Positions 1-6,329 of a stretch of DNA of 35,293 nucleotides are shown here, piece after piece. The stretch spans positions 1 through 35,293 of the forward strand of contig CAYLSV010000036.1 of assembly GCA_964386435.1 (NCBI GenBank). Reading direction: 5' to 3'. Each line of letters begins with the position of its first letter. Within the stretch, counting starts at the first letter, position 1. Made by a program: the position numbers and the translations under genes. The notes under the pieces were generated by a model that was not told where the DNA came from, did not search any database, and saw only the letters and a program-made list of their open reading frames with translations. The stretch is from CAYLSV01 sp964386435. Its GTDB lineage: Bacteria; Planctomycetota; Phycisphaerae; Tepidisphaerales; Tepidisphaeraceae.

Positions 1-15
1 GAACGTCGCCCGCCG

Positions 16-21
16 TAGCAT
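16..21 (+). promoter_or_regulatory. -10 element of lactonase gene
   Basis: TAGCAT ends 6 bases before the ATG at 28. At this spacing the transcript would start at or next to the start codon, and no Shine-Dalgarno motif is present. The -35 region would lie outside the window. Confidence 0.4.
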
Positions 22-27
22 CGCGGC

Positions 28-1050
28 ATGCCCACGATCTACCTCGGTTGCTATGGCCCGGCGATTCTGCGGACGACGCTCGGTGACGACGGCTCGCTGA
101 CCCAACCGACGCCGGCGGGGCAGGTGGAGAACGCCTCGTTCCTCGCCAAGCACCCGACGCTGCCGCGGCTGTACGCGGCGGTGGAGGCCGGCGGCGGGGC
201 GGTGGTGGCGTTGGCAATCGACGGCGACGAGTCGCTGACAACGCTCGGCGAGCCGATGGAGACCGGCGGCGGCGGGACGTGCCACTGCGCCGTGACGCCC
301 GACGGCTCGACGCTTTTGGCGGCCAACTACGGCGGCGGCAGCGTGGCGGCGTTCCCGCTCGACGCCGAGGGCCGGCTCGGCGACCGCAGCTTCTTCCACC
401 AGCACGAGGGCGGCGGCCCGCACCCCAACCGCCAGAACGGCCCGCACGCCCACTGCTTCCGCACCGACCCCACCGGCCGCTTCGGCCTCAGCTGCAATTT
501 GGGCAACGACACGGTGTACCTCTACCGCCTGCTCGGCCACGGCAAGGTCGAGCAGGCCGGCACGTTCAAGCTCGACGCGGGTGCCGGCCCGCGGCATCTG
601 GCGTTCTCGCCGGACGGGTTGTCGCTGTACGTGTTGGGCGAGTTGGACAACCAGTTGCACCACTTCTTCTGGGTCGACGGCTCGCCGAAGTTTTACGACA
701 AGTGGCCGACGGTGCCCGACGGGTTCGACGGCGAAAACACCACGGCCGAGGTGGCGGTGGCGGCCGACGGGTTCTCGGTCTACGCCAGCAACCGCGGCCA
801 CGACTCGATCGCCGTGTTTGCCCGCGAGGACGCCGCCGGCGTGCTGGCCCCGGCACGCCACATCTCCACCGGCGGCAGCGGCCCGCGACACTTCGCTCTC
901 TCGCCCGACGGCCGACACCTCGTCGTCGCCAACCAGCAGGACGGCGTCGTCGCCAGCTTCGACGTCTGCTCCGACACCGGCGAGCTCACCCGCACGGCCG
1001 CGGATCCGGTGAAGGCGGCCGGGGCGGTGTGCGTGCGGTTTGTGGGGTGA
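28..1050 (+). CDS. lactonase family protein (6-phosphogluconolactonase-like beta-propeller)
   Basis: This 340-residue protein has the usual length of the YbhE/Pgl-type lactonases, seven-bladed beta-propellers of which the E. coli member hydrolyses 6-phosphogluconolactone in the pentose phosphate pathway. Family signatures visible are an N-terminal YLGCYG strand, NASFLAKHPTLPRLYA, GTCHCAVTPDG and LLAANYGGGSVAAFPL, then NGPHAHC near residue 140, AGPRHLAFSPDG, and the repeated GSGPRHFALSPDGRHLVVANQ near the C-terminus. No signal peptide is visible, so a cytoplasmic enzyme is likely. The ATG at 28 fits the family N-terminus and has a -10-like hexamer 6 bases upstream. Substrate specificity in this family varies and many members are annotated only as lactonases, so the exact lactone is an inference. 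Confidence 0.88.
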   Translation: MPTIYLGCYGPAILRTTLGDDGSLTQPTPAGQVENASFLAKHPTLPRLYAAVEAGGGAVVALAIDGDESLTTLGEPMETGGGGTCHCAVTPDGSTLLAANYGGGSVAAFPLDAEGRLGDRSFFHQHEGGGPHPNRQNGPHAHCFRTDPTGRFGLSCNLGNDTVYLYRLLGHGKVEQAGTFKLDAGAGPRHLAFSPDGLSLYVLGELDNQLHHFFWVDGSPKFYDKWPTVPDGFDGENTTAEVAVAADGFSVYASNRGHDSIAVFAREDAAGVLAPARHISTGGSGPRHFALSPDGRHLVVANQQDGVVASFDVCSDTGELTRTAADPVKAAGAVCVRFVG

Positions 1051-1063
1051 TGGCGTTGTCACA

Positions 1064-1173
1064 GCCGACCAGACCTCCGCCGCGTAGCGGCGGGGCTGCG
1101 CCTGATTCGGGACACCATCCGACAGCTGAAGAGANNNNNNNNNNCGTCGCTACGCGGCGGAGGTCCGGTCGGT
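1064..1173. repeat. Inverted repeat flanking an assembly gap
   Basis: The arms 1064-1089 and 1148-1173 are reverse complements at 24 of 26 positions; the core is GACCTCCGCCGCGTAGCG. Each arm carries the smaller palindrome CCGCCGCGTAGCGGCGG or part of it. The 10-base N run lies between the arms. A related copy is at 9586-9609 on the other strand, so this is a dispersed REP-like element. Confidence 0.75.
1135..1144. other. Assembly gap (10 N)
   Basis: Ten undetermined bases lie inside an inverted repeat. A run of ten is commonly a placeholder, so the true gap length is unknown. The rest of 1051-1225 has no convincing gene. Confidence 0.95.
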
Positions 1174-1225
1174 CGGTTGAGCCCCGCAACACCCCGCCCG
1201 CTTGTGCTGAAGCGGCCGGTCGGGG

Positions 1226-2119
1226 ATGCTGCCGCTCATGCTCAACTACATCTGGGCGGGGCTGGTGCTCTCCAGCGTCTTCTTCGCGCTGGGCAGCGAT
1301 TTGTGGAACTACGACACGGGGGCGCAGACGCTGGCGGCGCGGGCGGTGGGGGGGGGCGTGGAAATCGCGCTGCCCGACGGACCGGTGACGTTCGCGGCGA
1401 CGTTCGACGAGGAGGCCCGGACAGCGACGCTGGCGGCCGACGCCGATTTGCCGCCGCCGCTGGTGGCGGCGCGGGACCATTTGGACGAGGACGGCGGGCC
1501 GTTGGTGTTCAACTTGGTGCCGGACGGCGCGGGCGGGTTCCGGGCCGAGCTGCCGCCGGTGCGGTGGGTGAAGCTGACGGCCGTGACGCGGGCGGCGTTC
1601 GACTTCGCCGAGACGGCGGTCACGCTCGCGCTGTCGCTCATCGGCGTGCTGGCGTTATGGCTCGGGTTGCTCAAGATCGGCGAGCGGGCGGGGCTGATCG
1701 AGAACCTGGTCGTGCTCTTCCGGCCGATCCTGCGGCCGCTGTTTCCGTCGCTGCCGAGTGATTCGCCGGCGTTCGCGATGATCGCGCTCAACGTGACGGC
1801 GAACGTTCTCGGCCTCGGCAACGCCGCGACGCCGCTGGGGCTCAAGGCGATGGAGGAGCTTCAAAAACTCAACCCGACCGACGACACGGCCACCGACCCG
1901 ATGGTCATGCTGCTGGCGATCAACACGGCCAGCGTGACGCTCGTGCCGCCGGTGACGCTCATCGCCATCATGGGCGTCGAGGCGGGGCGGCTGACGGTGC
2001 CGATCATCGTGACGACGGCGATGTCGCTGGTCATCGCCGTCGCGGCGGTGAAGCTGTGGGGCCTGATCCCGGCGTTCCGCAACAGCAACCCGGATCTGCT
2101 GAAGAAGGAGCTGGCGTGA
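1226..2119 (+). CDS. spmA: Nucleoside-recognition (Gate) domain protein, SpmA-like, with soluble insertion
   Basis: This is a 297-residue membrane protein. The start MLNYIWAGLVLSSVFFALG matches the usual SpmA N-terminus, and the second half (about residues 125-290) is the conserved Gate-domain region with GLLKIGERAGLIE, LFPSLPSDSPAFAMIALNVTANVLGLGNAATPLGLKAM and ITTAMSLVIAV-like helices. SpmA/SpmB are best known from spore maturation in Firmicutes but are widespread in non-sporulating bacteria, where their role is unclear; a transport role is inferred. Unlike the roughly 200-residue family members, this one has about 90 extra residues (about 30-120) rich in charged and beta-prone sequence between the first and second membrane helices. 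Start alternatives are ATG 1226 or ATG 1238, the latter giving exactly MLNYIW. Its stop overlaps the spmB start by one base (TGATG), so the two are co-translated. Confidence 0.85.
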   Translation: MLPLMLNYIWAGLVLSSVFFALGSDLWNYDTGAQTLAARAVGGGVEIALPDGPVTFAATFDEEARTATLAADADLPPPLVAARDHLDEDGGPLVFNLVPDGAGGFRAELPPVRWVKLTAVTRAAFDFAETAVTLALSLIGVLALWLGLLKIGERAGLIENLVVLFRPILRPLFPSLPSDSPAFAMIALNVTANVLGLGNAATPLGLKAMEELQKLNPTDDTATDPMVMLLAINTASVTLVPPVTLIAIMGVEAGRLTVPIIVTTAMSLVIAVAAVKLWGLIPAFRNSNPDLLKKELA

Positions 2120-2685
2120 TGCTCGAGTTCTTCCAAGCAGTCTTCGGCTTCATCGCCAACACGGTCGGCGTGCTGGTGCTGCCGCTGTTGATCGCGGCGT
2201 TCCCGCTGTACGGGCTCCTCAAGCGGGTGGCGGTGTACGAGGCGTTCGTCGAGGGGGCGAAGGAAGGATTTTCGGTCGCCGTGCGGATCATCCCGTACCT
2301 CGTGGCGATTTTGTTCGCCATCGGCATGTTCCGGGCGAGCGGGCTGATGGACGTGGTGAAGGACACGGCCGGGCCGGTGGTGGAGTGGGTCGGCGTGCCG
2401 AGTGGCGTGGTGCCGATGGCCATCGTGCGGCCGTTGACCGGCGGCGGGTCGGTGGGCGTCTTGGCCGACGTGCAGGCCGAGTACGGCACCGACAGCCGCG
2501 AGACGTGGACGGCCGCGACGATCTTCGGCTCGACCGAGACGACGTTCTACGTCATCGCCGTCTACTTCGGCGCCGCGGGCATCAAGCGGACGAGGCACGC
2601 GGTGGCGGCAGGTTTGACGGCCGACATCGCCGCGGTGTTCTTGGCGGCGTGGGTCGTCCTGCTGTTCCGAAGCCTGACCGGATGA
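2119..2685 (+). CDS. spmB: Nucleoside-recognition domain protein, SpmB-like
   Basis: This 188-residue protein begins MLEFFQAVFGFIANTVGVLV and is the usual partner of SpmA. Helices are visible at about residues 8-30, 60-80 and 160-185. The conserved segments are PLLIAAFPLYGLLKRVAVYEAFVEGAKEGF split across helix 1 and the following loop, PLTGGGSVGVLADV, and IFGSTETTFYVIAVYFGAAGI. The ATG at 2119 overlaps the last base of the spmA stop codon and gives the normal family N-terminus, so the longer upstream in-frame reading is not used. The pair probably forms one membrane complex; its substrate in this organism is unknown. Confidence 0.9.
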   Translation: MLEFFQAVFGFIANTVGVLVLPLLIAAFPLYGLLKRVAVYEAFVEGAKEGFSVAVRIIPYLVAILFAIGMFRASGLMDVVKDTAGPVVEWVGVPSGVVPMAIVRPLTGGGSVGVLADVQAEYGTDSRETWTAATIFGSTETTFYVIAVYFGAAGIKRTRHAVAAGLTADIAAVFLAAWVVLLFRSLTG

Positions 2686-2700
2686 GCCAAACAACGTCAA

Positions 2701-2816
2701 CACAGAGCCGCGCCCGTAAGGAAGCGGAGCCGGCGCAGCCGCCTCTATGCACCTCCATGCACCATGGCCTGAAGCCGGCTGCGCCGGCTCCGCTTCCTCA
2801 CGGGCGCGGCTCTGTG
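2701..2816. repeat. Long palindromic repeat (41-base arms)
   Basis: Arms 2701-2741 and 2776-2816 are reverse complements at 40 of 41 positions, around a 34-base loop. Read through, the arms encode peptides such as AEPAQP and PLPYGRGSV. I recall similar peptides in spurious hypothetical proteins from planctomycetes and other soil bacteria, which suggests a dispersed element. It sits between spmB and the zinc protease and ends 10 bases before the next -10-like hexamer. It could also act as a terminator-like hairpin, but no T-tract follows. Confidence 0.85.
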
Positions 2817-2825
2817 TTCGCGTCG

Positions 2826-2831
2826 TACAGT
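2826..2831 (+). promoter_or_regulatory. -10 element of zinc protease gene
   Basis: TACAGT lies 5 bases before the GTG at 2837. The same hexamer in a similar GTACAGTC-GCGG setting precedes rimK at 3494. No clear -35 hexamer is seen because the upstream position falls inside the palindromic repeat. Confidence 0.4.
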
Positions 2832-2836
2832 CGGCG

Positions 2837-3304
2837 GTGCCCAAGTCGAGTCCCACGATCATCGGTTGGAAGGAGCGTGCCCGGTTCCCCGACTGGCACG
2901 TCAGGAACCTCATCATCAAGGCCGACACCGGGGCACGCACCGGGGCGATCGACGTGGCCGATCTGGAGGAGCTGCCGGGCGACCGGGTGCGGTTCCACGT
3001 CCGGCTCAACCGCAAGACGGGCCGCCTGAGCCGGGCGATCGAGACGGACGTGGTCCGAAGGGCGACCGTCCGCGGGGCCACCGGCCACGCCCACGACCGG
3101 CTGTTCGTCGAGACGACCCTGCGGCTCGGCCCGGTGAAGAAAAAGATCGAGCTCAGCCTCGTCTGCCGGCGACGCATGCTCTGCCGCGTGCTGCTGGGCC
3201 GGCGGGCGCTGGAGGGCGACTTCCTCGTCGACAGCGGCGCGAAGTACCTGCTGGGCGACGGCCGGGCGAAGAAACGCACGAACGACGAGCAGGCGGTGCC
3301 CTGA
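2837..3304 (+). CDS. Retropepsin-like ATP-dependent zinc protease family protein (RimK-associated)
   Basis: This 155-residue protein matches the family named putative ATP-dependent zinc protease (retropepsin-like fold). It starts with PTIIGWKERARFPDW, has the aspartic-protease-like DTGARTGAIDV (Asp30) and ends with the family's LLGRRALEGDFLVDSGAKYLLG. Members are very often encoded beside rimK-like ATP-grasp ligases, as here, and are suspected to process the same peptides or act on tails added by RimK; the activity has not been settled. The GTG at 2837 is chosen because the in-frame ATG further up lies inside the palindromic repeat and because a -10-like hexamer sits 5 bases upstream. A 27-base inverted repeat separates it from rimK, so the two may be transcribed separately. 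Confidence 0.87.
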   Translation: MPKSSPTIIGWKERARFPDWHVRNLIIKADTGARTGAIDVADLEELPGDRVRFHVRLNRKTGRLSRAIETDVVRRATVRGATGHAHDRLFVETTLRLGPVKKKIELSLVCRRRMLCRVLLGRRALEGDFLVDSGAKYLLGDGRAKKRTNDEQAVP

Positions 3305-3333
3305 ACGCGTTACGGAACGGGTCGGAAACGGGT

Positions 3334-3443
3334 TGTAGCTGCGGGCTGACAGCCCGCAGTGGAGACGCTAGACGACAAAAAGCTTCCGCGTCGTCTGCTA
3401 AGCCTGCAGCGCGTCTACTGCGGGCTGTCAGCCCGCAGCTACA
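3334..3443. repeat. Nested inverted repeat (27-base perfect arms)
   Basis: Arms 3334-3360 and 3417-3443 are perfect reverse complements (27 of 27). Each arm is itself a palindrome, GCGGGCTGACAGCCCGC. The interior contains two more complementary pairs, AGACGC with GCGTCT and AGACGAC with GTCGTCT, so the whole 110 bases can fold into one long branched hairpin. It is different in sequence from the 2701-2816 repeat. Confidence 0.85.
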
Positions 3444-3470
3444 GGCAACATCTTCGTGACGCGGGGCACC

Positions 3471-3499
3471 TTCCGCATGTGGTCGTTCTGCGGTACAGT
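3471..3499 (+). promoter_or_regulatory. Promoter of rimK
   Basis: TTCCGC (3471-3476) and TACAGT (3494-3499) are separated by 17 bases. The ATG at 3509 follows 9 bases later, predicting a leader of only a few bases. Confidence 0.45.
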
Positions 3500-3508
3500 C
3501 CGCGGCTC

Positions 3509-4678
3509 ATGAAGCTCGCCATCCTTTCCCGCAGCCCGCGCGCCTACTCCACCCGTCGGCTCAAGGAGGCGGCCACCGAACGCGGCCACGAGTGCAAGGT
3601 GCTCGACACGCTCAAGTTCGGCATCTACCTCGAACACCACAAACCCTGGCTCACCTTCCGCGGCAAGCGGCTTAGCAGCTACGACGCCGTGGTGCCGCGG
3701 ATCGGGGCGAGCATCACGTTCTACGGCACCGCCGTGGTCCGGCAGTTCGAGCAGGCGGGCGTGTTCTGCCTCAACGGCTCGGCCGCGATCAGCGTGAGCC
3801 GCGACAAACTCCGCAGCCTCCAGGCGCTGGCCCGCCACGACATCGGCATGCCACAGACCGCCTACGTCCGCGACAAGCACGACGTGCTGCCGGCCATCGA
3901 GACGGTCGGGGGCGCGCCCGTCATCGTCAAGCTGCTCGAGGGCACGCAGGGCGTGGGCGTGATCCTGGCCGAGAGCAACAAGGTCGCCGAGGCGATCGTC
4001 GAGGCGTTCGCCGGGTTGCAGCAGAACGTGCTGATCCAGAAGTTCGTCGCCGAGAGCAAGGGCAAGGACGTGCGGGCGTTCGTCGTCGGCGACAAAGTCG
4101 TCGCGGCCATGCGGCGGTCGGCCGTGGGCACCGAGTTCCGCAGCAACGTCCACCGCGGCGGCACGACGCAGGCGCTGGAGCTGCCCGAGGAGTACCAACG
4201 CACCGCCGTCCACGCCGCCCAGATCATGGGCCTGAAGGTGGCCGGCGTTGACATGCTCGAGGCGACTGACGGGCCGCAGGTGATGGAGGTGAACAGCAGC
4301 CCCGGCTTGGAGGGCATCGAGGGCGCGACCGGTTTGGACGTCGCCGGCGAAATCGTGAAGTTTTTGGAAAGCGAGGTCAACTTCCCCGAGGTTGACATCC
4401 GCCAACGCCTGACCCTCAAGGCCGGCTACGGCGTCGCCGAGGTGCCGGTGTGCCCGCCGAGCGATTTGATCGACAAAACGATCAGCGAGACGGGCTTGCG
4501 CGACCGCGACGTGCTGGTGCTCAGCATCATGCGGCAGGGCCTGACCATCCCCAACCCCCGCGGCAGCCGCCAGATCCTCGAGGGCGACACGCTGGTCTGC
4601 TACGGCAAGCTGATGACGCTCCAAACCCTCGTCCCGCCGAAGAAGCCGAAGAAGGCAAAGAAAAAGACCGAGCCGTAG
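3509..4678 (+). CDS. rimK: RimK family alpha-L-glutamate ligase with C-terminal TrkA-C-like domain
   Basis: This 389-residue protein has a pre-ATP-grasp N-domain (about 1-95, MKLAILSRSPRAYSTRR), an ATP-grasp core (about 96-290) with the nucleotide-binding VIVKLLEGTQGVGV (138-151), KGKDVRAFVVGDKVVAAM and the metal-binding MEVNSSPGLEGIE (259-271), then an additional domain at about 299-370 whose sequence (VPVCPPSDLIDKTI, LRDRDVLVLSIMRQG, ILEGDTLVCYGK) resembles the TrkA-C/RCK-C fold. It ends in a lysine-rich tail (378-386). RimK adds glutamate residues to the C-terminus of ribosomal protein S6; E. coli RimK is about 300 residues and lacks the extra domain. TrkA-C domains bind small ligands in transporters, so a regulatory role here is inferred. 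The ATG at 3509 gives the canonical N-terminus; earlier in-frame codons run through a repeat. Confidence 0.88.
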   Translation: MKLAILSRSPRAYSTRRLKEAATERGHECKVLDTLKFGIYLEHHKPWLTFRGKRLSSYDAVVPRIGASITFYGTAVVRQFEQAGVFCLNGSAAISVSRDKLRSLQALARHDIGMPQTAYVRDKHDVLPAIETVGGAPVIVKLLEGTQGVGVILAESNKVAEAIVEAFAGLQQNVLIQKFVAESKGKDVRAFVVGDKVVAAMRRSAVGTEFRSNVHRGGTTQALELPEEYQRTAVHAAQIMGLKVAGVDMLEATDGPQVMEVNSSPGLEGIEGATGLDVAGEIVKFLESEVNFPEVDIRQRLTLKAGYGVAEVPVCPPSDLIDKTISETGLRDRDVLVLSIMRQGLTIPNPRGSRQILEGDTLVCYGKLMTLQTLVPPKKPKKAKKKTEP

Positions 4679-4708
4679 CCTCCACACCAGCAAGCGGGGG
4701 ACGGATCG

Positions 4709-6037
4709 ATGATAGTTGATGCAAGCGGCAAGGCACGCGACAAGGCGAAGCTGGCTCGGAAGAAAGCGCGCAGCGGCGACGCCAAGGCGGCGTGGCGGGA
4801 GCGGTTCGGGCTGGAGTCGGACGACGCCGCGCTCATCGCCCGCGCCTTTGCCGCGGCGGCGGACGGCCGGCGTGCGCCGACGGCCAACCCGTTCGCCGGG
4901 CTGGCGGGGCGGTTTGTTGGGCGACGCAAGCCGGAGCTGAAGGTCGGCGAAGCGCTCGCCCACGCCTCGGTCCGCGGCGGCCTGCTCGGCGACCGTTGGC
5001 ACGGGCCGCTGGCGGCCGTCGCGTCGTGGCGGTGGCGGTTCCGCCGGCCGATCACCGAGTGGGGCGGCGGGTCGTTCAGCTCGCTGCTGCGGCACGTGTT
5101 CGCCGAGTACGACGTGCCGGCGTTCCTCGATCCGGTGTTCGCCGCCGCCGCCGCCAAGCCGCGCGATCCGCGGCAGCAGTGGTTCCTCGACGTCGCCCAA
5201 GGCGACAACCTGCGGCACTGCCCCAGTCTGCCGTTTTCGCTGACCTCGCGGACGGCCCACTTTGTCGTGAACGCCCCGCCCGATCTGCGGCTCGCGGCGG
5301 CGTTCCGCTGGGGGCAGGTCCGCGGCCTCGGCGGCGACGAACAACTCGCCGACGCCGTGGCATTCACCGCCGTCGCCGATCGCTTCGGCGACGCGGCGGA
5401 GGAGCAGTTCTGGGCCGACGTGCTGGGGCTGCTGGCGCGGGAGCCAATGCTTGGCACGGACGAGGTCGGGCCGCTCATCGACTACCTGCAGTGGGCGAAG
5501 TACGCCCGGTTCGGCCGGCCGTCGCTGCCGGAGGAGGCCGACGACCTCGGCACCGCCGTGCCGCCGGACGAGGGCGAGGTGCCACCGCAGCCGACGTTGT
5601 GCGTACGTCGCCGGGCGGTGCGGACGCTGATGCGTGATTGCCAACGCTGGCACGACGAGCAGGTGAACTTCAGCACCGACGCCGCCCCGGCGACGTGGCC
5701 GGGCTTTGGCCTGGACCTGGAACTCGCCGACGGCGCGGCCGTGTGGGAGATCACCACGTCAACCGACCTCCGCGCCGAGGGCCGCGCCCTGGGCCACTGC
5801 GTCGGCGGCTACGTTCACCAGTGTGCCGCCCGCCAAGCGATCATCCTTAGCTACCGCCCCAACGGCGAGGCCGTCGACGGCCGGCTGACGCTGCACGTCG
5901 TGCCGAGCATGATGCAACTCGCCGAAGCCCGCGGCCGCTTCAACCGCTTGCCCACCGACGCCGAGTGGCGGCAACTGACGATCTGGGCCGGCCGGGCGAA
6001 CGTGACGATCCCGCCGCATTTGCGCCGAGTGCGATGA
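4709..6037 (+). CDS. PcfJ-like domain protein
   Basis: This is a 442-residue, arginine- and alanine-rich soluble protein. The recognisable part is C-terminal (about 340-435): LEDLADGAAVWEI-type strand, then LGHCVGGYVHQCAARQAII, a strand with RLTLHV, and QLAEARGRFNRLP. This G-H-C-V-G pattern followed by a Q-x-R-G-x-x-N-like element is the hallmark of the PcfJ-like family, first named from a conjugative plasmid but common on chromosomes; the molecular function is unknown. The first 300 residues are a family-typical helical region without a known motif. The start ATG 4709 follows a purine-rich GGGGGACGG stretch that may act as a ribosome site. It follows rimK by 30 bases and could be in the same transcript; no functional link is evident. 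Confidence 0.75.
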   Translation: MIVDASGKARDKAKLARKKARSGDAKAAWRERFGLESDDAALIARAFAAAADGRRAPTANPFAGLAGRFVGRRKPELKVGEALAHASVRGGLLGDRWHGPLAAVASWRWRFRRPITEWGGGSFSSLLRHVFAEYDVPAFLDPVFAAAAAKPRDPRQQWFLDVAQGDNLRHCPSLPFSLTSRTAHFVVNAPPDLRLAAAFRWGQVRGLGGDEQLADAVAFTAVADRFGDAAEEQFWADVLGLLAREPMLGTDEVGPLIDYLQWAKYARFGRPSLPEEADDLGTAVPPDEGEVPPQPTLCVRRRAVRTLMRDCQRWHDEQVNFSTDAAPATWPGFGLDLELADGAAVWEITTSTDLRAEGRALGHCVGGYVHQCAARQAIILSYRPNGEAVDGRLTLHVVPSMMQLAEARGRFNRLPTDAEWRQLTIWAGRANVTIPPHLRRVR

Positions 6038-6315
6038 GCCGATGGCTGAGTTGCGCAGGCCACGGCGGTGTTGGTCGTGCACGTCATCGATCGCTGCGTG
6101 TCAATGAATCGCTAGCCTACCTCAGGCGGTGACGAATCGATCTATCTGGTGCTGCAATAGTTTCGGGCGCGAGACGTCATCACGCCGCTGGAGAAACCAA
6201 ACGCGAAGATTTCGGTACCGGATTTGTCACCCCGACCTCGCGCTTCCAGTCAGACTTCGGTAGGTAGCCTGGAGGCCGACTCGGTTTGTTCGGGCGCGTC
6301 TGGCGACCTTCGGCG
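6038..6315. other. Intergenic stretch without recognised gene
   Basis: About 280 bases between the PcfJ-like gene and the next gene look clearly less GC-rich than their surroundings and contain many stop codons in all frames. I see no RNA gene, repeat or convincing reading frame. Confidence 0.6.
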
Positions 6316-6321
6316 TAAACT
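6316..6321 (+). promoter_or_regulatory. -10 element of aspartoacylase-family gene
   Basis: TAAACT ends 8 bases before TTG 6330. Its presence is the main support for choosing that rare start codon. Confidence 0.4.
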
Positions 6322-6329
6322 TCACGCCC

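Noticed and set aside
1861..3279. 472-codon minus-strand frame spanning spmA, spmB and the first palindrome
   Set aside because: It covers three recognised plus-strand features and its only notable peptide comes from the repeat.
3359..3508. Earlier in-frame start for rimK at 3359
   Set aside because: The first 50 residues would run through a perfect inverted repeat and do not resemble the family; ATG 3509 gives the canonical N-terminus.
3428..5653. 741-codon minus-strand reading frame across rimK and the PcfJ-like gene
   Set aside because: Same GC-driven shadow: low complexity, histidine/arginine rich, no domain, and opposite to genes with clear motifs.
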